DNA of 7,645 nt from an uncultured Pseudomonas sp. (GCA_946886875.1 CAMPJN010000178.1:1-7645); one strand, 5' to 3'. Positions 1 to 7,377 are shown, counted from the stretch's first letter. Translations and numbers: made by a program. The notes: generated from the letters alone by a model not told the origin.

Positions 1-349
1 CCAGGCGCATATAGTCCAGCATGTTGTGGCCGGCCTTGGCCGCTTCGTGACGGTCGGTGGCCTGGCGTAGGCTCTTCAGCGCCGCGTGCTGGTCGTCGTT
101 GATCACCTCCCTGTCGCCGAAGGCGTCCTGCAAGGCGGCCAGGCGTTTATCGAGATCCTCGTGCGTGTCGATTTCCTTCAGCAGCGCGCCGCTGGCCTTA
201 TCCCTGAACGCCTTGCCGAGGGTGTCGCCGAGGTTCGTCAGGTCGCCGCCGGTCAGCGGCTGCGCGGGCTTGAAGAGGAATTTGAAGCGCTTGGCTGTTT
301 TCATCGCTACCGAGGCGCTAGACAACCTACTGCGCTCAACGCTGGTCAT
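1..349 (-). CDS. Partial CDS: stand-alone AvrE C-terminal-domain-like protein (putative HrpL-regulated effector), runs off left edge
   Basis: Seen: reading the minus strand from the ATG at 304, the frame stays open to base 1 (101 codons) and gives a protein opening MKTAKRFKFLFKPAQPLT. It aligns without gaps to AvrE of this window (AvrE residues about 1345-1445): 44 of 94 residues are identical by hand count, including TAKR-[FY]-KFLFK, KAFRDKAS and DQ/EQ-x-AAL. Nothing like the rest of AvrE precedes it. Possible starts are ATG 349 (Ser-rich MTSVERSRLSSASVAMK leader, my choice because type III secretion signals are often Ser-rich), ATG 388 and ATG 304; none has a good Shine-Dalgarno, so the start is uncertain. 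A perfect hrp box lies 64 bases upstream of ATG 349. The conserved AvrE tail is about 235 residues after this point, so a complete product of roughly 250 aa is expected (inference). Alternatives: a decayed second avrE copy, or a gene fused to other sequence beyond the edge. Confidence 0.72.
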   Translation of the reverse strand, partial: MTSVERSRLSSASVAMKTAKRFKFLFKPAQPLTGGDLTNLGDTLGKAFRDKASGALLKEIDTHEDLDKRLAALQDAFGDREVINDDQHAALKSLRQATDRHEAAKAGHNMLDYMRL

Positions 350-412
350 TGTTATGGACTGGAACGGGCAGTAGGTATGAAGCAGCATCTGGTATTTGTT
401 CTTGTAATGCCG

Positions 413-440
413 TGAGTGGGGAAAACCCCAATGAGGTTCC
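413..440 (-). promoter_or_regulatory. hrp box (HrpL promoter) for the AvrE C-terminal-like gene
   Basis: Read on the minus strand: GGAACC at 440-435, a 15-base spacer, then CCACTCA at 419-413. This matches the HrpL consensus GGAACC-N15/16-CCACNNA exactly. HrpL is the ECF sigma factor that drives the Hrp type III secretion regulon. The box points toward the partial reading frame at 1-349, with a leader of about 60 bases to ATG 349 or about 25 to ATG 388. It lies after the avrE stop codon, so it serves only the downstream gene. Confidence 0.85.
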
Positions 441-475
441 TTGGCGGCCATTAATTCGGTTAAGCCGGCGTAAGG

Positions 476-508
476 TGTCGCATGCAGCCCGCAGGGCTGC
501 ATGCGACA
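476..508. terminator. Perfect 33-bp palindrome, possible avrE transcription terminator
   Basis: Arms of 15 bases (476-490 and 494-508, outer sequence TGTCGCATGCAGCCC) are exact reverse complements around a 3-base centre. The palindrome sits 92 bases past the avrE stop and 36 bases before the next hrp box, where a terminator would be expected. Neither strand has a U-run after the stem, so it is not a classical intrinsic terminator. A dispersed palindromic repeat of the REP kind is an alternative. Confidence 0.5.
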
Positions 509-599
509 GGTTTGGTGGATAAGCGAAAGCTCGCCCCGAAAACCGGTGGGCTTGTCCGGCATGAGGCTCGCGCGCCGAACAAGACGTCCTGCGTGCGGG

Positions 600-3500
600 T
601 CACGACCGCTTGAGATCGAAGCCCTCGTTCTTCATCGCGGCGATGCCTTCGCGGGTCGGTTCGTCGTAGTGCGCGATATCGCCGTCCAGGGTGTAGCCCT
701 TGGGTGTGTTCTGGTCGCGGCCGAAGTCGAAGATGACCCGGCCCAGGCAGCGGACCAGGCCCAGCGAGGTTTCGCTGGTGTAGCCGAGCAGCGGCAGGGG
801 CGAGGTGAAGCCTTCGCGCTTGTCCGCGGCCTGGAACAGGAAGATCGCCTTGAGACGCAGGTTGTCGCGGTCCTGCAATTTGGCGATCAATTTGGCTTCG
901 GTCAGGGTGCCGTCCGCGCAGCCGCGTTCGATCTGTGCCTTGATCTCGTCCTTGAGTTCCAGGCGCACCCTGGCCGAGGTGCCAGGGGTGCCCTGCAATT
1001 GCTTGATCAAGCCATCGAGCTTGGGGTCGCGACCCATCAGGCCGGCGATGTACTCGGCGTTGCTCTGCGCGTGGCGTGGATTGAGCCCGGCGCTCAGGCG
1101 GGTCAGCAGGCTCATTCGATCCAGGCGGCCAAGGTCCATGTAGGTGGTGTCGAAATAGGCCTCGCCCAATGAACTGTGCCCGGCGAGGGTGGCGACATGT
1201 TTGTCGCCCAGGGCGCGCAGCTTCTGCAGGGCGGCGTACTGCTCGTCGTTATCCGGCTCGCGGTTGGCGAAGCGTTCGCTCATACCGTCCAGCCGCCGGT
1301 CGATATCGCGTTCCCCGGCCAGTTCGCCGAGCGCGCTGACGGAGGCTTTGTCGCGAAACGCCTTGGCCAGGCCGGAGGCAACCTTGGCTACCTCGGCCTC
1401 GGTAACCGGTTCGATCGCCTTGAAGAGGAACTTGTAGCGTTTGGCCGTGCGGTTCTCCAGCGAGGCGGCGACTGTGTTGTCCAGACCGCCGCGTATTTGC
1501 TGGAATTCGCCGTCCGACGCCGTGTGCGAACTGATCAGGTGGGCCTGCGGCAGGTGCAGCGCCGCGCGCACCTGGTTGAACAGACGCGGCCGATTCAGGC
1601 TGCCTTCCTCGCGCTGCACGGCGCCGTTGCTGGCCAGCCGGTGCTGGCTGTAGTTGAGTAGGTTCAGGGTGACTTCGGCACCGCCCTGGAAGCGCAGAAT
1701 GTCATCGAACAGAGAACTGAGCCTAGACAGGTTGACTCCGTAGCCGGCGTTCGCGGACAGGCTGAGATCCAGGTCGAGGCTGAAGCGATAGCCGCGCTGC
1801 ACCTCGTGATCCATACCCCGGCGCATCAGTTCGTAGGGGTTGAGCGTGCCTTCGACCAGGCTGTCGACGAAGGCATCGATCTCGCCGGGCACCAGGGTGA
1901 AGATCAGCGCATCCTGCGCAGCGCCGGATAGGGTGCCCCGGAGGCTGGCGTCCAGGGGAAGGCTCAGGCTGGCTTCGCGGTTCGCACCGAGTTCATGGTT
2001 GTGGCCCAGCCTACGCTCGCGCAGACCGACGCCGAGGCTGGCCGAACCGCCGCCCTGGCGGACGAAGCTCACCAGGAAACGTTCCTCCTTGGTGAACTTG
2101 TCGTCCTCCATCTGGAAGGTCAGCGAATAACCGCGGTTGGCCGCCAGGGTACCGCCGGGATGGGTGAACTTGCCGCCCGGGCCCATGGTCGGCGTGCTCG
2201 CCCGGCCAGCGTAGCCGCGATGAATCTGCAGCTCATGATAACCCTCGATTTCCTTGAGCGCGGCTTTCAGCCCTGTTGCCATGTCCGCCGAGTCGCCGCC
2301 GAAGGCGCCGCGCAGATTGATGTGCACGGCGTGATCGGTCTTCTTGAAGGCGTTGAGGAAGGCTTTCACCGCGTCATAGTTGGCCTCCAGGCTGTCGTGG
2401 TTGCGAAAGCCCATGTCGGTGACCACCTTGAGCGGGTGTTCCTGGTAATACTGGTCGCGCAGCGTCGAGAGGGCTTCGGGTAATTGCTCGAGCGGGGCGG
2501 CCTCGACCTGCAGCCAATGCACCAGGGCATCCAGTTCGCGCAGGGTCGCCACGTCCAGCGCCAGGCGCGCCTTGAGCAGGGCGCTATCGTCGCCGGGGTC
2601 GCGGCGGCGGCCGAGGGGCATTTCGCTCTTGCGGTAGGACAGCGGGACGCCTTGCTCGGCGAAGCGATCGAGCAGTTGGCTGGCGCGGTCGCCTTCCGGT
2701 GCGACGCGGGCCAGGGCGCCGCGCAGCAGAGGCGCGAGGTCGGCGCCGGCGCTGTAGGGGTCGAGCTTCTGGCGCAAGCCAGCGAGCCGCGATGGCTTGA
2801 AATCTTCCCGGGGTTCGCCGTGCATATTGAGCACGCCCGCCGCCTGGCCGAGGGCCACGGCGCTCTTCTCGCAGTTGTGTTGCAGCTCGGCACGGAAGGT
2901 TTCCAGCGCCTCCTTGAGCGAGGCAGCGCATTCCAGTCCGGCGATGCGCGCCTTCAGGTCCGGGCCGGTGGCTGCGCGGTCATCGGCGGCGAGGGCGTGC
3001 AAGCGGTCGAAGAGGGTACCTTCGGCCTCGTAGATCGCGCTCAGTCCTTCGCGGCCCTGCCAACGGTGTTGCAGGTTGTAGCCGAGGTTCTTCAACGGGC
3101 GCGGGGTTTCCAGGGTCGGCTTGAAGATATGCGCGCGGATGAATTCTCCGGTGCCGGAGCGCTGCGCCTGCTCCATGCCGTTACGGCCCAGACGGTTGAT
3201 CGATCCCTTGACCGTGAGGCCGCCGAGCTTCCAGGTTTTGCTGTCGTCGCGCACCCGCTCGAACAGCGTCTTGAGCGCCTGGGGTGGCGTCAGGGACGCG
3301 GGTTCGTGGGGCTGCCAGCCGTGGTTGTCGAGGCATAGCTCCTGCGCCCCCGCCGCTGCGCGTGGGCAGGCCAGCAGGCGGTTGCCCGGACCGGTGCGGA
3401 TGCTTTCCAGCGGCTGCTCGTCCGGCAAGGTGCAAGGCTGCCAGCCTGCCGGCTCGCGCCCTTCGGCTTGGGTGGCTTGCCAGTCGGCGCGCGGCTGGCT

Positions 3501-5486
3501 GAACAGCCGGCCGCTGCGGGTCAGTGCATAGAGGGTCTGCTGCTGGTCGAGGGCCAGGGACTGAATGTCCTCGTCGAGCCCGGTCATGGGGATATCCGCG
3601 TTGGGCCGGGAGGGGTGGTGCAGGCGCAGGCGGCCGTCCCGTTCCAGGGCGACGAACAGCTTTTCGCTGACCAGGGCGATATCGCGCAGGCCGCTTGCGG
3701 CGGGTAGCGAGCGTCCGGTGGCGACCTTGATGTTCTGGCCGATGGGAGCCAGGGCATGCTGCCCGTCATGGATGAAACGGCCCGTGCCCAGCGTCACGTC
3801 CAGCTTTTGCAGCTTGCCGCCCTTGAGGATGTAGGGTTTGCCGTCGAGGCCCTGTTGCAGGCGCTCCACCCCTTTGATGCCGGTGGCGGTCCAGGTGTTG
3901 GCGGTCGCATCCCAACGCTGCAACTCGCCGCCTTCCAGGGCGACGTGGCCGAGGCGGCCCAGATCCAGGGTGTTCGCCGGGGCGGGGACGACCTCGGGCA
4001 GGCCGCGGCGATTATCCAGCACCAGCGCATCGCTGAGGTTCCAGCCACCGCTCGCCGCCCCGTCGGGCCGGTTGACCGGCTGGCTGTGCACATGGCCCTT
4101 GCCGTCCTTGATCAGCACATTCAGCCGGCCCTGGTCGTCTTGCATAAAACCCTCGGCGAAGCGGGTGCGGCCGAGCGCTTCGCCGCCGGGTATCGCCGCG
4201 GCGTCCGGTTGCAGGTCCAGGGCGCCGTTGTTCGTGGGGCTGTCGGCACTGTACAGCCGCCCTTCGTTGTCGATCAGCAGCAAGCGGTCGCCAGCCAGGC
4301 CGATATGGGTCGCCTCGGCGTTGCCGCCGTCGAGTCGCAGCGGATGATCGTGGCGGCTGTCGGCCAGGCCGAGTTGCAGGTGGACCTGGCCGTTTTCGGC
4401 CGCCAGGTTCGCCTGGACGCTGTCGGCCCGATCGGGCCTGACCAGGCGGACCCGCTGGGCATCGCCCTTGCCGCAGAGCAGGGCGGCGGTGCCGTCGGCG
4501 GCGACCGAGAACGCCACGGCGCCCCGCGCCGCCAGCGGCATGCGCGGCATGCTTGCGCTCAGGTCCAGCAGGTGCTCGCCGTGCAGCGCATACAGGCGGC
4601 CGTCCGCCTGCACCGAGAGCTGCTTGAACGGCGTGCCGTCGTTGGCGGGATGCAGGGCCCAGGCCTGTTCCTCGACGTCGAAGCGGTACAGCTTGCCGTC
4701 GTGCAGGCGCATGCGCTGGGCGGCGACGTCCTCATGGATACCGGTGAGTTGGGCGAGATGAGCCCGGCCGCTGGCGTCCAGCTCGGTGCGGCTGCTGCCC
4801 TCGCCGCCAGCCCTGGGGCGGGCGTGTAGCTGGATACCGTGCGCTTCGCGTTGCAGGCGGTACTCGACCACGCCGCCTGCGCTGGCGGCCTCGAGGTCGC
4901 GCTTGGCTTCGCTGGGCCGGCTGCTGCGCAACACGACGATGGCCGCGGGCGTCTGTTGCAGGTGCAGCAGGCAGCCTTGCTTGTCCAGCAGCAGTTGGTC
5001 GCCGTCCGGCTGGCCTTGGTGGGTGAGGTAGGTCCGCGGCGTCTGGCCGAGCGTGGCCTGGAGCAGCTGACGCAAGGCGGACGGGGTGTTGTCGCCGATC
5101 ACCAGCTTGCCGTGCCTGTCCAGGCTCATTTCCAGGGAGGTGGTGACGTGGCGCGACGGATCGTGGGACAGCAGGCGTTCGATGTTCAGGCCCTGGAAAC
5201 GCCGGCCGCCGATGCGCTCCAGGTCGACGCTCGGCGAGCCGGGAGCGCCTATCGGCCGCTGGCTGGATTCCGCGCTGGAACTGCCCGAATGCGCTTGCAA
5301 GGGTTCGGCCTCGTTGCGTTGCCGCAGGCAAAGCAAGCGGCCCATCCGCCGCCCCAGCTCGCTGAGCGACAGACTGCCCGCTTGCTGCGTCGCCGCCAAG
5401 GGCCGTTGGCGGAGCCTGTCGCTGCCTTCCACTTGAAAGGTTGTGCTTTGCACTCGGGAACCGTGCTCGGAACCGGAAACCTGCAT
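600..5486 (-). CDS. avrE: AvrE/DspE-family type III effector, full length
   Basis: Secreted Hrp effector; by family knowledge AvrE proteins form water/solute-permeable channels in the plant plasma membrane, cause water soaking and bind PP2A B' subunits. The 1628-aa product (P. syringae AvrE is about 1800) matches the family throughout. Residues 1-100 are a Ser/Gln-rich secretion region. About 145-730 is a beta-propeller-like stretch with repeated D/G-G-[RK]-L motifs (ADGRLYALH 294, NEGRLYSAD 407, KGGKLQKLD 555, RDGRLRLHH 616, RSGRLFSQP 657). WxxxE motifs occur at 809 (WQGRE) and 991 (WLQVE). Residues about 1119-1345 have alternating beta-strand-like segments, consistent with the barrel. The C-terminal domain ends in the conserved MKNEGF (1618-1623), equivalent to LKKEGF of P. 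syringae. Start ATG 5486 is chosen over upstream ATG 5636: it has GGAGAG five bases upstream, and the protein then begins MQVSGSEHG with SLSLSELGRRM resembling known AvrE N-termini. No chaperone gene is adjacent. Confidence 0.95.
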   Translation of the reverse strand: MQVSGSEHGSRVQSTTFQVEGSDRLRQRPLAATQQAGSLSLSELGRRMGRLLCLRQRNEAEPLQAHSGSSSAESSQRPIGAPGSPSVDLERIGGRRFQGLNIERLLSHDPSRHVTTSLEMSLDRHGKLVIGDNTPSALRQLLQATLGQTPRTYLTHQGQPDGDQLLLDKQGCLLHLQQTPAAIVVLRSSRPSEAKRDLEAASAGGVVEYRLQREAHGIQLHARPRAGGEGSSRTELDASGRAHLAQLTGIHEDVAAQRMRLHDGKLYRFDVEEQAWALHPANDGTPFKQLSVQADGRLYALHGEHLLDLSASMPRMPLAARGAVAFSVAADGTAALLCGKGDAQRVRLVRPDRADSVQANLAAENGQVHLQLGLADSRHDHPLRLDGGNAEATHIGLAGDRLLLIDNEGRLYSADSPTNNGALDLQPDAAAIPGGEALGRTRFAEGFMQDDQGRLNVLIKDGKGHVHSQPVNRPDGAASGGWNLSDALVLDNRRGLPEVVPAPANTLDLGRLGHVALEGGELQRWDATANTWTATGIKGVERLQQGLDGKPYILKGGKLQKLDVTLGTGRFIHDGQHALAPIGQNIKVATGRSLPAASGLRDIALVSEKLFVALERDGRLRLHHPSRPNADIPMTGLDEDIQSLALDQQQTLYALTRSGRLFSQPRADWQATQAEGREPAGWQPCTLPDEQPLESIRTGPGNRLLACPRAAAGAQELCLDNHGWQPHEPASLTPPQALKTLFERVRDDSKTWKLGGLTVKGSINRLGRNGMEQAQRSGTGEFIRAHIFKPTLETPRPLKNLGYNLQHRWQGREGLSAIYEAEGTLFDRLHALAADDRAATGPDLKARIAGLECAASLKEALETFRAELQHNCEKSAVALGQAAGVLNMHGEPREDFKPSRLAGLRQKLDPYSAGADLAPLLRGALARVAPEGDRASQLLDRFAEQGVPLSYRKSEMPLGRRRDPGDDSALLKARLALDVATLRELDALVHWLQVEAAPLEQLPEALSTLRDQYYQEHPLKVVTDMGFRNHDSLEANYDAVKAFLNAFKKTDHAVHINLRGAFGGDSADMATGLKAALKEIEGYHELQIHRGYAGRASTPTMGPGGKFTHPGGTLAANRGYSLTFQMEDDKFTKEERFLVSFVRQGGGSASLGVGLRERRLGHNHELGANREASLSLPLDASLRGTLSGAAQDALIFTLVPGEIDAFVDSLVEGTLNPYELMRRGMDHEVQRGYRFSLDLDLSLSANAGYGVNLSRLSSLFDDILRFQGGAEVTLNLLNYSQHRLASNGAVQREEGSLNRPRLFNQVRAALHLPQAHLISSHTASDGEFQQIRGGLDNTVAASLENRTAKRYKFLFKAIEPVTEAEVAKVASGLAKAFRDKASVSALGELAGERDIDRRLDGMSERFANREPDNDEQYAALQKLRALGDKHVATLAGHSSLGEAYFDTTYMDLGRLDRMSLLTRLSAGLNPRHAQSNAEYIAGLMGRDPKLDGLIKQLQGTPGTSARVRLELKDEIKAQIERGCADGTLTEAKLIAKLQDRDNLRLKAIFLFQAADKREGFTSPLPLLGYTSETSLGLVRCLGRVIFDFGRDQNTPKGYTLDGDIAHYDEPTREGIAAMKNEGFDLKRS
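1158..1451 (-). repeat. avrE segment paralogous to the frame at 1-304
   Basis: This part of avrE (residues about 1345-1443) encodes the domain duplicated in the partial gene at the left edge. The two copies lie in the same orientation about 1150 bp apart and align without gaps for at least 94 residues (44 identical). Nucleotide identity is only patchy, for example around the shared KAFRDKAS codons, so the duplication is old or one copy came from a divergent avrE. Confidence 0.8.
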
Positions 5487-5491
5487 ATATG

Positions 5492-5497
5492 CTCTCC
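5492..5497 (-). promoter_or_regulatory. Ribosome binding site of avrE
   Basis: GGAGAG on the minus strand, with five bases (CATAT) before ATG 5486. It decides the avrE start in favour of 5486; the longer in-frame ATG at 5636 lies inside an AT-rich palindrome and would add 50 residues unlike any AvrE N-terminus I know. Confidence 0.8.
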
Positions 5498-5622
5498 ATC
5501 GAACGCTTGGTGACTGTTCTCCACCCAGTCGAAGGTGTAGGGAAACCGCGATTCGACAGTGGCGCTGAAGAGTTTGCCTGAGATTTATGACAAACAGTCG
5601 AGAGGGGCGCTTGCTCGAAGGC

Positions 5623-5655
5623 GTTCGTTTTCTCAACCGTTGAGTAAAAACGAAC
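5623..5655. other. 33-bp imperfect palindrome upstream of avrE
   Basis: Left arm 5623-5637 (GTTCGTTTTCTCAAC) and right arm 5639-5655 (GTTGAGTAAAAACGAAC) are reverse complements apart from a two-base bulge, around a single C at 5638. The core CTCAAC-C-GTTGAG is a perfect 13-bp dyad. It lies 137 bases upstream of the avrE ATG. It could be an operator for a dimeric regulator or a hairpin in the avrE leader; the sequence does not decide this. Confidence 0.5.
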
Positions 5656-5720
5656 TTTATCGCTCTGGCGGTTAGGCGTAAGCGCGTGTAACTCCATGGA
5701 AAGCAAGAAGCCCCCGCCAG

Positions 5721-5754
5721 CCTCCCAAGTCAGGGCTTGCCTTGACTCGGGAGG
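5721..5754 (-). terminator. Terminator-like hairpin downstream of hopAA1
   Basis: Arms 5721-5735 and 5740-5754 pair over 15 positions with a 4-base loop. On the minus-strand RNA 14 of 15 positions pair, including one G-U, with one A-C mismatch. The stem is GC-rich and starts 52 bases past the hopAA1 stop. What follows (CTGGCGGGGGCTTCTTGCTT) has only a weak T-rich stretch, so termination may be partial and read-through into avrE is possible. Confidence 0.5.
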
Positions 5755-5805
5755 TGCATCGCAGACCCGTGAGCGCGGTCGGAGCCGCGCAGGAACGTTA
5801 GCGGG

Positions 5806-7365
5806 TCACACATTACGCTCGGCGTTGTTCGGTGGGGTGGATGCAACCTGCACCATCGCCACTTCACCCTGGCCGCTGGCACTGGTGGAGGGCGCGCCGG
5901 CGGCGGCAGTGGCCGGCGGTTCTTCCGTCATGATCTCCAGCGGGTTCTGGCCTTGGCTGGCGACGAGGGGCTGGCCGTTACCGGTCGTGCCCTGTTGCGG
6001 TATCCCTGCCTCCATATTGTCCAGGGCGATGTCGTCGGAGGGGACCGGCTGCGAGCCGGATGGCCGACCATGCAGGTAGTTGGCGGCCTGATTGAGCAAC
6101 GAGGAAGAGTTCTCCTGAAGGAAGTTGGCCGCTTTATCGGTTGCGGGCCCGGTTAGTACCGAGGCGGTGGTCCAAGCGGCGTAAACCGGTGCGGAGAGCA
6201 CGGTGTTCACGGCATGGCCGGCCGCCGCTACGGCCGGCTCGCTGAAGCCAGCGCGTACCGCCGCCTTTTCGACCGCTTCCTTTGCCGCAAGTGTGCCGGC
6301 GATACCGCCGCCGAGCATGCCGACGTTTTGCACCAGGCTGGTGGCGGTGAAGAATTTGCGGGTCGCCTCCAGGCCGTCGGTCGCCATGTCCACTGGGATA
6401 TGTGCCAGCCGCTTTGCTCCGTTGATCAGCGGGTCCTTCAAAGGATTGACGTCTTTCAACGTAGTGTACTGCGCTTCCCAATCCTGGCGGCCGAGCAGGT
6501 ATTCGGGCCCGGTGCGGTGATTGCGCTCGCTCATTGCCTGCAATGCCAGATAAGCCGCACTCCCCGATGCCGGGCTTCCGGCAGCCGAAAGCCAAGAGTC
6601 CATTTCCTGGGCGGCAGGCTTGGTCATTGTCTCCGCGCCGATGGTCGCTGCGCCAAGGCGCAGTGTGTTGCGGATACTGAAAGTCTGAAAAGCCACCCCC
6701 GCCTCGAGGGTGGACTGCTTCAGGCTGGGCTCGCGGGCCTTGGCGGCGTCGGCCATCACGGTTTCCAGCTCTTCGGGCTTGGCGGTCAGCCATTGGGTAT
6801 CGCTGGTGGCCCGCTTCAACACGCCTCCTCCGATAACGTCCGCCGCTCCCGATATGACCCCGGCGGTCAGGCCAACCAAGGCCGTCGTCGGGGCAAAAGC
6901 AGTGAGCGCCGGTACGGTATCCAGCAGACGCGAGGCTGCGCCGAACGGCACCGACTTGAGTGCGCCCACCACGCCCTGGGACACCCGGTCCAGTTTTTGC
7001 CCCTTGGCCAGGGTGGCCTCGACGCTTTCCGGGGTTTCGCCCATCTCATTCAGGCGAGTCGCGCGCTGCTCGATGAGTTGGGTGAAGGCCTCGCGGTTCT
7101 GCTCGGTGACGTGCGGTTCGAAAAACTTGGTCAGCTTGTCGCGCAGGGCATGAGCGTTCGGCGAGTTCGCGGGGTCTTCGACGCCCACGACGACGCTCAC
7201 CTCGGAGCGGAAGGAGCCGTGGGTGGTGCGGAAGGACTCTCCATTGGAGGGGACGGAATTTCCGTCGGCGCGCATGGAACCATGTGCGGTGCGGAAGGAC
7301 TCGCCGTCGGAGCGCTCGGTATCTTGCGCTAGGAAAGGACTGTGGCTTGGACTGTTTATGTGCAT
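5806..7365 (-). CDS. hopAA1: HopAA1-family type III effector
   Basis: 519-aa Hrp effector related to P. syringae HopAA1 (about 490 aa), a conserved-effector-locus protein contributing to lesion formation whose biochemical role is unsettled. Matches I recognise are the MHIN start; the SFRTA segment near the N-terminus; IEQRATRLNEMGETPESVEAT (98-118); KLDR (124-127); GALKSVPF (134-141; GALRATPF in DC3000 by memory); FQTFSIRNTLR (226-236); and the VDMATDGLEATRKFFTATSL segment (325-344), followed by GGGIAG. Gly/Ala-rich hydrophobic stretches occur at about 153-182 and 347-365; the C-terminal 90 residues are low-complexity Pro/Ala/Ser/Gln. Residues 19-60 are a tandem repeat. Start ATG 7365 is chosen over the in-frame ATG 7446 because AGGGGAG lies five bases upstream, MHIN is the family start, and ATG 7446 sits only a couple of bases past the -10 half of the hrp box. 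The gene is first after that box and lies upstream of avrE in the same direction. Confidence 0.9.
   Translation of the reverse strand: MHINSPSHSPFLAQDTERSDGESFRTAHGSMRADGNSVPSNGESFRTTHGSFRSEVSVVVGVEDPANSPNAHALRDKLTKFFEPHVTEQNREAFTQLIEQRATRLNEMGETPESVEATLAKGQKLDRVSQGVVGALKSVPFGAASRLLDTVPALTAFAPTTALVGLTAGVISGAADVIGGGVLKRATSDTQWLTAKPEELETVMADAAKAREPSLKQSTLEAGVAFQTFSIRNTLRLGAATIGAETMTKPAAQEMDSWLSAAGSPASGSAAYLALQAMSERNHRTGPEYLLGRQDWEAQYTTLKDVNPLKDPLINGAKRLAHIPVDMATDGLEATRKFFTATSLVQNVGMLGGGIAGTLAAKEAVEKAAVRAGFSEPAVAAAGHAVNTVLSAPVYAAWTTASVLTGPATDKAANFLQENSSSLLNQAANYLHGRPSGSQPVPSDDIALDNMEAGIPQQGTTGNGQPLVASQGQNPLEIMTEEPPATAAAGAPSTSASGQGEVAMVQVASTPPNNAERNV
7186..7311 (-). repeat. In-frame 63-bp tandem duplication in the hopAA1 5' end
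   Basis: Residues 19-39 (SDGESFRTAHGSMRADGNSVP) and 40-60 (beginning SNGESFRTTHGSFRSE) repeat with a 21-residue period. GESFRT-[AT]-HGS is shared, and the DNA is also similar (GTGCGGAAGGACTC in both units). The duplication lies in the Ser-rich N-terminal secretion region. DC3000 HopAA1, as I recall it, has a single SFRTA motif. Confidence 0.75.
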
Positions 7366-7370
7366 GGTGA

Positions 7371-7377
7371 CTCCCCT
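7371..7377 (-). promoter_or_regulatory. Ribosome binding site of hopAA1
   Basis: AGGGGAG on the minus strand, five bases (TCACC) before ATG 7365; a strong Shine-Dalgarno that fixes the hopAA1 start. Confidence 0.85.

Larger units (their letters stand above)
5487..5805. other. 319-bp intergenic region between hopAA1 and avrE
   Basis: No convincing gene. It contains a GC-rich hairpin just after hopAA1 (5721-5754), a 33-bp AT-rich palindrome (5623-5655), and the avrE ribosome binding site. A smaller nested set of inverted repeats (GACCCG 5764-5769 with CGGGTC 5802-5807; GCGCGG 5773-5778 with CCGCGC 5785-5790) overlaps the hopAA1 stop codon. I searched by eye for GGAACC-N15/16-CCAC on the minus strand and found none. 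Confidence 0.6.

Noticed and set aside
57..415. Plus-strand frames 57-374 and 86-415
   Set aside because: Antisense to the AvrE C-terminal-like frame, which has homology and a promoter.
501..4829. Plus-strand open frames antisense to avrE (for example 501-1172, 1176-1661, 2484-3338, 3756-4829)
   Set aside because: They mirror the avrE codons in GC-rich DNA, have low-complexity Ala/Gly/Arg/Gln-rich translations and no recognisable domains, while the opposite strand encodes a clear AvrE.
5457..5474. Two plus-strand GGAACC hexamers (5457-5462 and 5469-5474) as hrp boxes
   Set aside because: No CCAC follows at 15-16 bases, and they point away from any plus-strand gene.
5487..5636. Upstream avrE start at ATG 5636 (adds 50 residues)
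   Set aside because: No ribosome binding site; lies in the palindrome, and the extra residues do not resemble AvrE N-termini.
4732..5706. 324-aa minus-strand open frame overlapping the avrE 5' end
   Set aside because: Mostly an out-of-frame reading of avrE, with Arg/Pro/Ala-rich nonsense composition after residue 90.
7276..7281. Plus-strand GGAACC inside hopAA1
   Set aside because: No CCACNNA at the required spacing and no plus-strand gene downstream in that orientation.
6214..7332. 372-aa plus-strand open frame antisense to hopAA1
   Set aside because: Shadow of hopAA1; Arg/Gly-rich with no recognisable domain, and the minus strand has the hrp box, ribosome binding site and family match.
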